Source: Rhodoferax antarcticus ANT.BR (GTDB lineage Bacteria > Pseudomonadota > Gammaproteobacteria > Burkholderiales > Burkholderiaceae_C). Taken from it: DNA of 64,000 bases. This document shows, one piece after another, positions 51,295-60,533 of the stretch (position 1 is the stretch's first letter; each line of letters opens with the position of its first letter). The position numbers and the translations under genes are program-made. The stretch lies in assembly GCF_001938565.1 (NCBI RefSeq), contig NZ_MSYM01000011.1:186001-250000 (forward strand). The letters run 5' to 3'. Under the pieces are notes generated by a model. That model saw only the letters and a program-made list of their open reading frames with translations, was not told the origin of the DNA and made no database searches.

Positions 51295-51428
51295 GTCGGG
51301 TCCATGGCCTCTTACTGCGGCGAGCGGGGCGTGAATAGTGTCCATGTCATGTTATCGGCAATCCTGAGCTTCATATTGAGCGCTATAGTGCCAGCCTCCA
51401 TCACCTGACCCTGCCACTTAAGCCCGCT

Positions 51429-52502
51429 GTGAGTATCCAAACCGACGACTTTGCCCCGGCACCCGCCAAACGCGTGGTGTCCAACGCACCCGCCTCGCCC
51501 AACGAAGAAGCCATTGAGCGCGCGCTGCGCCCCAAGCTGCTCGATGATTACGTGGGCCAGGTCAAGGCGCGCGAGCAGCTGGAAATTTTCATCAGCGCCG
51601 CCAAGATGCGTGACGAGGCGCTGGACCATGTGCTGCTGTTTGGCCCGCCAGGCCTGGGCAAAACCACGCTGAGCCACATCATTGCCGCCGAGCTGGGCGT
51701 GAATTTGCGGCAAACCAGCGGCCCGGTGCTGGAAAAACCCAAAGATTTGGCCGCGCTGCTGACCAATCTGGAAAAAAACGATGTGCTCTTCATCGACGAA
51801 ATTCACCGCCTGAGCCCGGTGGTGGAAGAAATTTTGTACCCCGCGCTGGAAGACTACAAGATCGACATCATGATCGGCGAAGGTCCCGCAGCGCGCAGCA
51901 TCAAACTTGACTTGCAACCCTTTACCCTGGTGGGTGCCACCACCCGCGCGGGCATGTTGACCAACCCGCTGCGCGACCGCTTTGGCATCGTGGCGCGGCT
52001 GGAGTTTTACACCGCGCAAGAGCTGGCGCGCATCGTCAAGCGCAGCGCGGGCCTGCTGAAGGTGCCGACCGACGAAAAAGGTGGCTTCGAGATTGCCCGG
52101 CGCAGCCGTGGCACGCCACGCATTGCCAACCGCCTGCTGCGCCGCGTGCGCGACTATGCCGACGTGAAAGGTGTGGGCGAAATCACCTTGGACATTGCCA
52201 ACCGCGCGCTGGCCATGCTCGACGTGGACCCACAAGGCTTTGATTTGATGGACCGCAAGCTGCTAGAGGCGGTGATCCACCGCTTTGACGGCGGCCCGGT
52301 CGGGCTAGACAACATTGCCGCCAGCATTGGCGAAGAGCGCGAAACGATTGAAGATGTGATCGAGCCCTACCTGATCCAGCAGGGCTATCTGCAGCGCACG
52401 CCGCGTGGGCGCATTGCCACGCTAGCGGCCTACCGGCACCTGGGGGTGACACCGCCCGCAACGCAGAATGGGGACGGCTTGTTCGGCCTGTCAAGGCCTT
52501 GA
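51429..52502 (+). CDS. ruvB: Holliday junction branch-migration ATPase RuvB
   Basis: 357 residues, GTG start. [40 protein letters not shown] (Walker A), [20 protein letters not shown] (Walker B), [19 protein letters not shown] (sensor/arginine finger) and a winged helix with [17 protein letters not shown]. Alone on this strand; convergent with thrH at a 22-bp gap. Confidence 0.97.
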   Translation: MSIQTDDFAPAPAKRVVSNAPASPNEEAIERALRPKLLDDYVGQVKAREQLEIFISAAKMRDEALDHVLLFGPPGLGKTTLSHIIAAELGVNLRQTSGPVLEKPKDLAALLTNLEKNDVLFIDEIHRLSPVVEEILYPALEDYKIDIMIGEGPAARSIKLDLQPFTLVGATTRAGMLTNPLRDRFGIVARLEFYTAQELARIVKRSAGLLKVPTDEKGGFEIARRSRGTPRIANRLLRRVRDYADVKGVGEITLDIANRALAMLDVDPQGFDLMDRKLLEAVIHRFDGGPVGLDNIAASIGEERETIEDVIEPYLIQQGYLQRTPRGRIATLAAYRHLGVTPPATQNGDGLFGLSRP

Positions 52503-52524
52503 TGCCCGAAGTGGAACTCAGGGC

Positions 52525-53139
52525 CTAAGCGGCAATACGCTTGGCGGCCAGATCAATCTGGCTGCGCAGTTCGGTGTAATTCATCGTCACCGGAAACTGT
52601 GGGAATTCGTCGATCACGTTTTGCGGCGGGTGAAACAAAATACCGGCGTGGGCCTCTGACAACATGGCTGTGTCGTTGTACGAATCGCCAGCAGCGATGA
52701 CCTGGAACTGGAGTTCCTTGAAGCGCTGCACGGCTTCCTTTTTCTGGTTTGGCATGCGCAAATGGTAGGCCACCAGAAAGCCCTGGGCATCGGCTTGCAG
52801 CTTGTGGCAAAACAGCGCGGGCAGGTTCAATTGCGCCATCAGCGGCATGGCAAATTCGTAAAACGTGTCAGACAAAATAATCACCTGGTAGTCGCGCCGC
52901 AGTGCGTCCAGAAAGTCGCATGCGCCCGGCATCGGGCCCATCTCGGCAATCACTTTTTGAATGTCGGGCAGGCCCAGCTTGTGCGCTTTGAGCAGGCCCA
53001 GCCGGTAGGTCATCAGTTTGTCGTAATCCGGCTCGTCACGCGTGGTGCGCGACAGTTCGGGGATGCCGGTTCGCTTGGAAAACTCAATCCAGATTTCAGG
53101 AACGAGCACGCCTTCAAGGTCAAGACAAACGAGTTGCAC
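52525..53139 (-). CDS. thrH: ThrH-type phosphoserine phosphatase/homoserine phosphotransferase
   Basis: HAD-family enzyme, 204 residues. MQLVCLDLEGVLVPEIWIEF (the DLEGV nucleophile motif typical of ThrH), VIILSDTFYEFAMPLMAQL (motif II) and AAGDSYNDTAMLSEAHAGIL (motif IV). In Pseudomonas ThrH dephosphorylates phosphoserine and can phosphorylate homoserine. Stand-alone gene. Confidence 0.92.
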   Translation of the reverse strand: MQLVCLDLEGVLVPEIWIEFSKRTGIPELSRTTRDEPDYDKLMTYRLGLLKAHKLGLPDIQKVIAEMGPMPGACDFLDALRRDYQVIILSDTFYEFAMPLMAQLNLPALFCHKLQADAQGFLVAYHLRMPNQKKEAVQRFKELQFQVIAAGDSYNDTAMLSEAHAGILFHPPQNVIDEFPQFPVTMNYTELRSQIDLAAKRIAA

Positions 53140-53282
53140 AAAAATTCTCCATCAATGGGTGTTGCAAGGGCGAAGGCCTTGGGGGAAGTGTTAAACCGGG
53201 TTCAGACGCGCAGGAGTGTAGTGGTTTGCAGCCGCATATTTGACCCGGGTAAGGGTCGCAGCCAGGACTCACTGGAGAGTTT

Positions 53283-53888
53283 TCACGCATTGGCTTCCAG
53301 CGGTGGCAGATCGTTGAAAACGGCGGCAACGGTGATGCGCAGGTCGGGGAATGCGCTAGGCCCACATTCGTCCTCCAAGCCAAAAACCGACGGCTTTGCG
53401 TAGGCGCCGCTATCCATGCGGTAGATCGTGACCGACCGGTCACCCGGATGCACCAACCAATACTCAGCTACCCCGTGGCGCTCGTACAGAGCCCGTTTGG
53501 TGCTCTGGTCATACACGGCGGTGCTGGGAGACAAGACTTCAATGACCCAGTCCGGCGCGCCCAGGCAGCCGTGGTTGTCTTTGAGCTGCTCGGGTTTGCA
53601 CACCACGCTGATGTCGGGCTGCACGACCGTGTCAATTTGCGCGTTGGCTGGGCCCGAGACCGGCAGGCGCACGTCAAACGGCGCAACGAATGGGCGGCAG
53701 GGCTTGCCGAGAAAGTAATTGGCAATACATCGAAACAACTCTCCAACGATGAGTTGGTGAAAGTTGCTGGGTGCTGGGCTCATGGCGTAGGCTTGGCCAT
53801 CAATAAGCTCCCAGCGCTCACCTTCGGGCCAGTTCAGATAGTCAGCATAGGTGAAACCATTTTCTCGATGGCGTCGTGGCAGGCCCAT
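53283..53888 (-). CDS. Uma2-family (DUF820) PD-(D/E)XK nuclease-like protein
   Basis: 201 residues. FTYADYLNWPEGERWELIDG (conserved Glu of ELIDG), VQPDISVVCKPEQLKDNHG (PD) and PDWVIEVLSPSTAVYDQSTK (the E-x-L/K of EVLSPST) are the family core; YERHGVAEYWLVHPGDRSV follows. These proteins are restriction-nuclease-like in fold, common in cyanobacteria and some Proteobacteria, with unknown biological role. No toxin-antitoxin partner is apparent. Confidence 0.85.
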   Translation of the reverse strand: MGLPRRHRENGFTYADYLNWPEGERWELIDGQAYAMSPAPSNFHQLIVGELFRCIANYFLGKPCRPFVAPFDVRLPVSGPANAQIDTVVQPDISVVCKPEQLKDNHGCLGAPDWVIEVLSPSTAVYDQSTKRALYERHGVAEYWLVHPGDRSVTIYRMDSGAYAKPSVFGLEDECGPSAFPDLRITVAAVFNDLPPLEANA

Positions 53889-53950
53889 AGTGCAAGCTCC
53901 TGAAAACGTGAGTGGGCGTTCAGTTTAGCCCGGTTAGCGCTTGCAGCTTC

Positions 53951-54589
53951 TTACGCGCTGGTCTCGTCCAGACTGTCGCTCTCCAGGTGCGAGGTATCCG
54001 CCCAGCCTACCAGTGTGAGGCCTTCGGGTGTCCACAGCAGCCGGTTGATGGCGGCGTTGCCAAGCTGCCAGGCGCGTGGGGCTTGCAGGCCCTGGCCGGT
54101 GGCCAGGCGGTAAAGAATGTCCATCACGCCGCCGTGGGCGACCAGCACCATCTGGGCGCCGATGTGCTGCGCGGCCAGCGTGTTGACGGTGGTGAGCACG
54201 CGCTGGCGCAGGGCGGTGAGTGACTCGCCGCCGGGTGGCGCCCAGTCGGGGTCGCGCTTGCGCCATTCTTGTGACATCTCTGGCCAGGTGGTTTCGATTT
54301 CGGCGTAGGTTTTGCCTTCAAACGCGCCAAACCCGCGCTCGCGCAGGCCTGTATGTGGGGCCAGTGGGCAATTGGCAACATTGGCAATCGCCTGGGCGGT
54401 TTGCCAGGCGCGCAGCAGATCGCTGGCGTAAATGGCGTCTATGGGCTCGTCGGCCAGCGCTTGTGCCACGCGAGCGGCCTGCCAGCGGCCAGCGTCGTTG
54501 AGGTCAATGTCCAGGTGACCCTGCAGGCGGGTGTCGACGTTCCAGGCGGTTTCCCCATGGCGGATGGCGATGATGCGGGTGGCTTGCAT
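53951..54589 (-). CDS. histidine phosphatase family protein (GpmB/CobC-like)
   Basis: 212 residues. IIAIRHGETAWNVDTRLQGH carries the phospho-His RHGE motif; AIYASDLLRAWQTAQAI, LRERGFGAFEGKTYAEIE and VLVAHGGVMDILYRLATGQG complete the site (AHGG). Substrate unresolved: phosphoglycerate-mutase-like or alpha-ribazole phosphatase. No cobalamin genes adjoin. A mini-repeat follows between this start and upstream c-di-GMP genes. Confidence 0.88.
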   Translation of the reverse strand: MQATRIIAIRHGETAWNVDTRLQGHLDIDLNDAGRWQAARVAQALADEPIDAIYASDLLRAWQTAQAIANVANCPLAPHTGLRERGFGAFEGKTYAEIETTWPEMSQEWRKRDPDWAPPGGESLTALRQRVLTTVNTLAAQHIGAQMVLVAHGGVMDILYRLATGQGLQAPRAWQLGNAAINRLLWTPEGLTLVGWADTSHLESDSLDETSA

Positions 54590-54623
54590 GAGGCGGTGCA
54601 GTTTAGGTTGATGCTACCAAAAG

Positions 54624-54672
54624 TATAGCTGCTGGCGCTTATTTAATAAGGGCTAGAGCCGTATTTGTCATA
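54624..54672 (+). repeat. mini-repeat copy 15 (near-consensus)
   Basis: TATAGCTGCTGGCGCTTATT, then TAATAAGGGCTAGAGCC and a T-rich tail. Lies between the phosphatase start and the GGDEF-EAL stop codon; a second partial AAGGGCTGG occurs at 54683. Confidence 0.9.
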
Positions 54673-54729
54673 TGAAATTATAAGGGCTGGCATCGCTGGC
54701 GGTGCCGCCGTCTTGTCTAGCCTAAGCGC

Positions 54730-57144
54730 TCAGGCGGTGCTGGGCGGCAGGCTGGCGATGAGTTCTTCAAACTTGTCTGCGGCCAGGCCTGGCGCGCACA
54801 AAAAACCCTGAAAAGACGCGCAGCCCAGGCTGGCCAGGTAGTCGCGCTGGGCGGTGGTTTCCACGCCTTCGGCCACCACCTTGAGTTTGAGACCACGCGC
54901 CATGCCGACAGTGGCACTGACAATGGCGCGATCACTCTCGTCGTCGGGCAGGCCGGTGACAAATGATCGGTCGATCTTGAGTTTCGAGATCGGGAAACGC
55001 TTCAAATACGCGAGGCTGGAGTAGCCGGTGCCAAAGTCATCAATCGATAGCGCCACACCCAGCTGTGACAAGGCATGCAGGCGGCTCAGGGTCTCGTTGG
55101 CATCCTGGATCAGGATCGATTCGGTGAGCTCCAGCTCCAGCAGCTGCGGCTGCAGCCCCGCAATGTTGATCACCGCGGCCACCGTTTCGACAAAATCCGG
55201 CTGCTGAAACTGCAGCGCCGAAACGTTGATGGACACCGTCACTGGCGTGCCCCGGTTTTGCCACAACGTGGCCTGGCGCACCGCCTCTTCCAGCACCCAG
55301 GTGCCAAGGGTGGTGATGAAGCCGGAGGCTTCGGCCAGCGGAATGAAAAGCCCCGGCGACACCACGCCCAGTTCGTCGTCGGTCCAGCGGAGCAGCGCCT
55401 CGGCACCCTGCAGGCTGCCGTTGGCCAGTGAAATCTGTGGCTGGTAATGCAGCCGGAACAGCCCTTTGTCCATGGCCAGACGCATGGCGTGGTCCATCTT
55501 CAGGTGAGACAACAGGTTCACATTCATCTGCGGCTGGTAAAAGCGAAAGCTATTGCGCCCGCGCGCCTTCACAAGGTACATGGCGGTGTCGGCGCATTTG
55601 ATCAGCGCGTCCAGCGTTTTACCGTCTTCCGGGTACAGCGCCACGCCAATGCTGCAGCCGATGGAAAACTGCATGTCATCAATCTGCAAGGCGTGGCCCA
55701 TGGACGCCAGAATGCGCTGCGCCAGTACCTCGGCACCACGCGCGTCAATGTCTTGCAAAAAGATCACAAATTCGTCACCACCCAGTCGGCACAGGGTGTC
55801 GGTATCGCGCAGGCAACGCATGAGCCGCTGCGCCACTTCCACCAGCACCCGGTCACCAAAGGTGTGGCCCATCGAGTCGTTGATGTTTTTGAAGCGGTCC
55901 AGATCGATAAAAAACACCCCGCACTCGCCAGCGTTGCGCTCGGCCACGCGCAGCGCAAACTCGGCTCGCTGCGACAGCATCAGCCGGTTGGGTAGGCCGG
56001 TCAGCACATCGTTGTAGGCCAGCTGCTCAATGCGTTTCTGCGCCGCGTTCTCTTCGGTCAGGTCGCGAAAGAAGCCGATGCTGTGGGTCACCTGACCAGC
56101 ATCGTCACGCAGCAGCACCCATGACATCTGTACCGCGCAGGCGCTCAGGTCTTGCTGGCGAACCCACAGCTGGCCACGCCAGAAACCCTGCTCCAACAGT
56201 GTGGCGGCCATGGCGGCCATCAGCTCCGGGTCTTGCGGGTCATAAAAAACATCTTGCGCCGGTACGCCGAGCAGCTTGCCTGGCGCGCATTGCATCAGGC
56301 ACTCACACGCAGGGTTGACTGCGACGATCTCAAAATCCGGGTTGGTGATAAAGATCGCTTCCAGGCTGGACTCAAACACCTTGGCCGCCAGCTTGAGCTG
56401 CGACTGCGCCGCCAGGCTTTGCGTGATGTCGCGAAACGATGCCACCCGCCCGGTGGGTTGCCCGCGGCTGTACAGCGGGCGGGTCACACGCTCCAGCACG
56501 CGCCCGCTGGTGAGCACCAGAACATCATAGGTTTCCAGCAAGGGGTTGTCGGCTATCTCCAGCAGCCGCTGCCGGTAGCGCTGCACATCACTGACCTGGC
56601 TGGCCAGGTGGGCATACAGCGCAGCATCGTCGCGCTGGTGCAGCCGTGCCTCTGGCACGGCCCAGAGCTCGCTGAAGTGGCGGTTGTAGTTGCGAATGGC
56701 CCCGGACAGGTCGCTGACCAGGATGCCATCGGCGGTGGATTCCAGCGTCGCGCGCAATTCGGCCAGCAACTGTTCCAACTCGTTTTCAGTGTCGTGCTGT
56801 TGGCGCAGATCGCGCATGCCTACCAGGTACACCGAGCGATCTGTCTCGGGCCAGACCAGGCTAACACGGCGCTCTACCGCTACCGCCATGCCGTCCGCGC
56901 CACGCAGCAGGGTCTCGGAGTGGATGCTCTCGGTCAGGCCAGCGGCCACGTCCTCCCAAAAAAACTGGTCCTCTGGCGTGGCGGTGAGCTCAATGGCAGG
57001 TTTGCCCACCATGGCTTGTCGCTCCAGGCCCAGCAGGTCACAGGCCGCCTGGTTGACCGCCAGAATGCGCAGGTCTACCGGGTCCACCAGCCAGACGGAT
57101 TCCAGCAAGCCTTCAATCAACGGGCGCCAGACGTCGCGTGTCAT
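54730..57144 (-). CDS. c-di-GMP enzyme with PAS, GGDEF and EAL domains
   Basis: 804 residues, no membrane segment. PAS-like domains at ~8-120 (AVNQAACDLLGLERQAMVGK), ~140-250 and ~262-375 (VFESSLEAIFITNPDFEIVA). GGDEF domain ~385-540 with LCRLGGDEFVIFLQDID, intact. EAL domain ~555-800 with GAEALLRWTDDELGVVSPG, ELELTESILI and DDFGTGYSSLAYLKRFPISK, intact. Both activities may exist; balance unknown. It overlaps the HD-GYP gene by 4 bp, forming a two-gene signalling unit. Confidence 0.93.
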   Translation of the reverse strand: MTRDVWRPLIEGLLESVWLVDPVDLRILAVNQAACDLLGLERQAMVGKPAIELTATPEDQFFWEDVAAGLTESIHSETLLRGADGMAVAVERRVSLVWPETDRSVYLVGMRDLRQQHDTENELEQLLAELRATLESTADGILVSDLSGAIRNYNRHFSELWAVPEARLHQRDDAALYAHLASQVSDVQRYRQRLLEIADNPLLETYDVLVLTSGRVLERVTRPLYSRGQPTGRVASFRDITQSLAAQSQLKLAAKVFESSLEAIFITNPDFEIVAVNPACECLMQCAPGKLLGVPAQDVFYDPQDPELMAAMAATLLEQGFWRGQLWVRQQDLSACAVQMSWVLLRDDAGQVTHSIGFFRDLTEENAAQKRIEQLAYNDVLTGLPNRLMLSQRAEFALRVAERNAGECGVFFIDLDRFKNINDSMGHTFGDRVLVEVAQRLMRCLRDTDTLCRLGGDEFVIFLQDIDARGAEVLAQRILASMGHALQIDDMQFSIGCSIGVALYPEDGKTLDALIKCADTAMYLVKARGRNSFRFYQPQMNVNLLSHLKMDHAMRLAMDKGLFRLHYQPQISLANGSLQGAEALLRWTDDELGVVSPGLFIPLAEASGFITTLGTWVLEEAVRQATLWQNRGTPVTVSINVSALQFQQPDFVETVAAVINIAGLQPQLLELELTESILIQDANETLSRLHALSQLGVALSIDDFGTGYSSLAYLKRFPISKLKIDRSFVTGLPDDESDRAIVSATVGMARGLKLKVVAEGVETTAQRDYLASLGCASFQGFLCAPGLAADKFEELIASLPPSTA

Positions 57145-58568
57145 GGTGCACTCTGCGTTGGCGACACATCCACGGCGCGCTCAAAAAAGTAGCACATGCG
57201 CTGACGCGGTGACAAATAGTCCAGCGCTGCGCGGGGCAGGCTAGCGGGTTTGAGGCTGCGTTTGATGCCCAGATCAGGCGCAGTTTCCAGGTCGAGAATC
57301 AGCGCCTCGTGCCTGGGCACCTTGGCATCAAAAACGATCAGTCGCGGTTTCAGTGGCCGCGCCGAATTGACCGACACCACCATCGCATAACGCTGGTCAT
57401 TGAGTTGCACCACCGAGCCCGTTGGATACACGCCCATCATGCGGATGAAGGCCCGCAGCACGATCGGATCAAAACGGCTCTTGAGCTGTGCAAAGATCAG
57501 CGCCAAGGCTTCGTGCGGCGTCACGGCCGCCGCGGGTCGGCTGGGGTTGCACAGGTTTTCATAGCGGTTGACAAGGGCCAGGATTTTCGCCGGTAGCGTG
57601 ATGCTGTCGCCCTTGAGGTGCGCCGGAAAACCGCTGCCGTCCACCATCTCGTGGTGCTGCGCGATGGCCAAAAGGGCACCGGCCGGTAGCCCAATGCTTT
57701 GGCCCAATCGCACGCCTTGGGCCACGTGCTCCTGGTAAACCTTGATCTCATTGGCAGAAAAACTGTCGTCCAGCCAGCGTACCCTGTCGGGGAGCTCCAG
57801 CTTGCCGATGTCATGCAAAAACGCTGCTAGGCCGAGGTCGGTCATGTCGGCAGCGCTTAGGCCCAGTTGCTTGCCCAGCAGCAAACAGATGATGCTGATG
57901 TTCACCGGGTGCATGGCCAGTTTGTCGCCCATGCTGTCTGAGAGCAGGCGGATGGCTGAGTCGTCCTCGCATAGCATCTCGGTGACGAAGCCGGTGACGA
58001 GCGTCAGGCATTGCGTCATCACCGTGTGGGGTTGGCTGTGCACCTGCTCAATGGCTTGCTTGTACTGGCGCACAGTCTGACCAAACCGTCGCTCGCACAC
58101 CGCCAGGTCGCGCTGCTGCGTAGCCAGCCGCTCAGCGCGCGCTCTGCGAAGGTGCTGCTCTTGGGCGGCGCGTTGGGCAGGAGTGTCAGCCTTGTCCGCT
58201 GGGGCAGAAGTCACGTCCGCTGGGGCAGAAGTCACGTCCGCTGGGGCAGAAGTCACGTCCGCTGGGGCAGAAGTCACGTCCGCTGGGGCAGAAGTCGTGC
58301 TGGGTGAGGCTGACGTCGCGTCGGGAGCGGTTGCCGCGGGCGACGGCGCAACAATCGTTGGCGCCACGGGTCGACTCAGGTCACTTTTGCTAGGCACATA
58401 GCGAATTTGCTTGCGCCCAAGGCTGCGAATGATCTCGATTTGCTTGTCGGAAGTGATCTTGAAACTGCCAGTGGGAAACGGATGCGCCAGCCAGCCCAAC
58501 TCAAGCTCGACGTACATGCCGGGCTGCAAGCGCTCGACATCAATGATTTCCGACCGAATTTCTTCCAT
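57141..58568 (-). CDS. HD-GYP phosphodiesterase with N-terminal DUF3391
   Basis: 475 residues. DUF3391 at ~1-70 (VERLQPGMYVELELGWLAHP). A Thr/Ser/Ala/Pro/Asp/Val linker (~85-135) contains five TSAPADV-type heptapeptides from a 21-bp DNA repeat. HD-GYP core ~165-400: AAFLHDIGKLELPDRVRW, HVAQGVRLG, AIAQHHEMVDGSGFPAHLKG (Phe in place of Tyr in the GYP motif). Cleaves c-di-GMP in this family. Promoter upstream at 58569-58600; first gene of the pair. Confidence 0.92.
   Translation of the reverse strand: MEEIRSEIIDVERLQPGMYVELELGWLAHPFPTGSFKITSDKQIEIIRSLGRKQIRYVPSKSDLSRPVAPTIVAPSPAATAPDATSASPSTTSAPADVTSAPADVTSAPADVTSAPADVTSAPADKADTPAQRAAQEQHLRRARAERLATQQRDLAVCERRFGQTVRQYKQAIEQVHSQPHTVMTQCLTLVTGFVTEMLCEDDSAIRLLSDSMGDKLAMHPVNISIICLLLGKQLGLSAADMTDLGLAAFLHDIGKLELPDRVRWLDDSFSANEIKVYQEHVAQGVRLGQSIGLPAGALLAIAQHHEMVDGSGFPAHLKGDSITLPAKILALVNRYENLCNPSRPAAAVTPHEALALIFAQLKSRFDPIVLRAFIRMMGVYPTGSVVQLNDQRYAMVVSVNSARPLKPRLIVFDAKVPRHEALILDLETAPDLGIKRSLKPASLPRAALDYLSPRQRMCYFFERAVDVSPTQSAP
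58194..58298. repeat. 21-bp tandem repeat in the HD-GYP gene, five units
   Basis: Unit GTCCGCTGGGGCAGAAG then TCAC; four identical copies and a final one ending GTCGT. In frame, so copy-number change only lengthens the linker between DUF3391 and HD-GYP. Confidence 0.93.
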
Positions 58569-58599
58569 GAACCGTTATGTAGGCGCAGACAGTGCGCTG

Positions 58600-59181
58600 T
58601 TAGCGTGGGATTTCAATATTAACGCGACGCTCGCCAGCGGGCGGGTTGGGCAAGCCCTGCAACGCGGCATCCAGCATAGCACTCAGGATGGCATCGCTGT
58701 CTGACCAGGGGCCTTCGTGCACCGCGCGCGACTCGAACACCACCGCTTGGCTGGCACGCTCACGCACGATCAGCCCCACCTCGCGCCAGTAACTGGTGCG
58801 CGCGTCCAGCCTCGGGAAAAGCATGCCGTTGCCCACTGAAATACCGCCGTTGCCAAACATCCAGCCCAGGTTCCAGCCTAGGGCAGGGCGGTCCAGCACG
58901 AGTTGCTGTGCGCGTTGGGTGGCTGACACCTGCACGCTGTAGCGGGCGGCTTGGTCGTCGCGGGTCAAACCGACTTGGGCCAAAGCCTGCTCGGCCATGT
59001 GTTCCAGGCGGTCTTGCGCCGGGTTGGCTTGCTGTGACGGCAACCGCTCAAAGCGATAGCGACTACCCGCAGGCACGCTGGCTGGCGCAAAGCTGTTGAC
59101 CTGGCTGTCCACCAGCCTCATACCACTGCAGCCAGTAAGCAGGGTTACTACGAAAAGTAGAGCTGTTAGCGCTTTGTACAT
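58600..59181 (-). CDS. DUF4136-like outer-membrane lipoprotein
   Basis: 193 residues. Lipoprotein signal ALTALLFVVTLLTGCSGM with lipobox LTGC, giving a lipidated Cys. The mature protein has GSRYRFERLPSQQANPAQDR, YSVQVSATQRAQQLVLDRPA, and a Gly-rich middle (GWNLGWMFGNGGISVGNGM), similar to DUF4136 proteins. Function unknown. The first codons (MYKALTAL) lie in a mini-repeat. Confidence 0.75.
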   Translation of the reverse strand: MYKALTALLFVVTLLTGCSGMRLVDSQVNSFAPASVPAGSRYRFERLPSQQANPAQDRLEHMAEQALAQVGLTRDDQAARYSVQVSATQRAQQLVLDRPALGWNLGWMFGNGGISVGNGMLFPRLDARTSYWREVGLIVRERASQAVVFESRAVHEGPWSDSDAILSAMLDAALQGLPNPPAGERRVNIEIPR

Positions 59182-59205
59182 AAGGGCTAGAGGCTTTTTT
59201 TATAT
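59158..59205 (+). repeat. mini-repeat copy 16, spans the lipoprotein start
   Basis: TAGAGCTGTTAGCGCTTTG, then TACATAAGGGCTAGAGGC and a T-run. It contains the lipoprotein start codon and first ~8 codons on the minus strand; the T-run lies next to the ttcA stop. Confidence 0.85.
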
Positions 59206-60117
59206 TTAAAAAGTGGCTACTGCCAGGGGAATTCCTGGCCGTGTGGATAAGGGAAATTCTTCTTCGTCAAACACTTTGTCGCCATCCACATCGGCCTGAC
59301 CGGTGGTCTGGATGTTGTGAAAGTCGTGGCGGCTGCGGTCCATCAAATGCGAGGGCACCACGTTTTGCAACGCGGTGAACATCGTCTCGGTGCGCCCCGG
59401 GTACTGGCGCTCCCACTGGTGCATCATGCGCTTGATTTCCTGGCGCTGCAAGTTCTCCTGGCTGCCACACAGGCTGCACGGAATCAAGGGAAACTCGCGG
59501 TGTTTAGCCCAGGCAATCAGGTCTTTTTCAGCCACATTGGTCAGCGGGCGGATGACGATGTGGCCACCATCGTCGCTCACCAGTTTGGGCGGCATGCCCT
59601 TGAGCTTGCCAGCAAAGAACATGTTCAGAAAAAAGGTGTGCAGCATGTCGTCGCGGTGGTGGCCCAGCGCGATTTTGGTGATTTTCAGCTCGTCTGCCAC
59701 GCGGTACAAAATGCCACGGCGCAAGCGGCTGCACAGGCTGCACATGGTTTTGCCCTCAGGCACCACCTGTTTGACGATGCTGTAGGTGTCCTGGGTTTCG
59801 ATGTGGTACTCGATGCCGAGCTTGCTCAGATAGTCGGGCAGGATGTGCGCCGGAAAACCGGGTTGCTTCTGGTCCAGATTGACGGCGATCAGGTCAAAGT
59901 GGATCGGCGCGCGCTTTTGCAGCTTCAGCAAAATGTCGAGCAGGCCAAAGCTGTCTTTGCCGCCGCTGACGCAGACCATCACGCGGTCACCTTCCTCGAT
60001 CATGTTGAAGTCGATGATCGCCTGGCCAACCTGGCGGCACAGGCGCTTCTCGAGTTTGTGGGCTTCGCGCGCGGCGCGCACCGTGGCTTCGTGGGGGGTG
60101 GGTGCGTGGGTGGTCAT
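59206..60117 (-). CDS. ttcA: tRNA 2-thiocytidine biosynthesis protein TtcA
   Basis: Thiolates C32 of some tRNAs. 303 residues from the ATG at 60117. PP-loop [20 protein letters not shown], then Fe-S cysteines in [20 protein letters not shown] and [40 protein letters not shown] is the usual core. Downstream of folB in the standard order; the last residues (LAVATF) are at the edge of a mini-repeat. Confidence 0.95.
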   Translation of the reverse strand: MTTHAPTPHEATVRAAREAHKLEKRLCRQVGQAIIDFNMIEEGDRVMVCVSGGKDSFGLLDILLKLQKRAPIHFDLIAVNLDQKQPGFPAHILPDYLSKLGIEYHIETQDTYSIVKQVVPEGKTMCSLCSRLRRGILYRVADELKITKIALGHHRDDMLHTFFLNMFFAGKLKGMPPKLVSDDGGHIVIRPLTNVAEKDLIAWAKHREFPLIPCSLCGSQENLQRQEIKRMMHQWERQYPGRTETMFTALQNVVPSHLMDRSRHDFHNIQTTGQADVDGDKVFDEEEFPLSTRPGIPLAVATF

Positions 60118-60130
60118 GATGGGATGCCCC

Positions 60131-60523
60131 TTACCACTGCCCGGTTTCCATGCGGATCGCCACTTCGCAGTCGTCAAAAATCTCCAGCTTGGCAATTTTT
60201 ACCCGCACGCCTTTCACATTGGGCAGACGTAGCAGGCGGTTGCAGAGCTTGCCGATCAGGGTTTCCAGCAGGTTCACATGGACGGCGGTGCATTCGTCAA
60301 TGATGATTTTGCGCACTTTGCGGTAATCCAGCACATGGCAAATGTCGTCGTCGTGCGGCAGCAGCGGTTGGGGGCCCAGACTGAGTTCGGCGTCCACCTG
60401 GATGGGTTGTGGCGCGGTTTTTTCAGCTTCCAGGATGCCCAGGCTGGCATCAAAACGCAGCCCGGTGAGGGTCAGGGTCTGCAGGCCCTGGGTGTAGGTG
60501 GCCAGGGAGATGTTGGCGTTCAT
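60131..60523 (-). CDS. folB: dihydroneopterin aldolase, FolB family (copy 1)
   Basis: 130 residues. Retro-aldol step to hydroxymethyl-dihydropterin in folate synthesis. [60 protein letters not shown] and [20 protein letters not shown]. The usual active-site Glu may be in LLETL. Located 13 bp upstream of ttcA, in the conserved order; probably the housekeeping copy. Confidence 0.86.
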   Translation of the reverse strand: MNANISLATYTQGLQTLTLTGLRFDASLGILEAEKTAPQPIQVDAELSLGPQPLLPHDDDICHVLDYRKVRKIIIDECTAVHVNLLETLIGKLCNRLLRLPNVKGVRVKIAKLEIFDDCEVAIRMETGQW

Positions 60524-60533
60524 TGGGTGGTGC

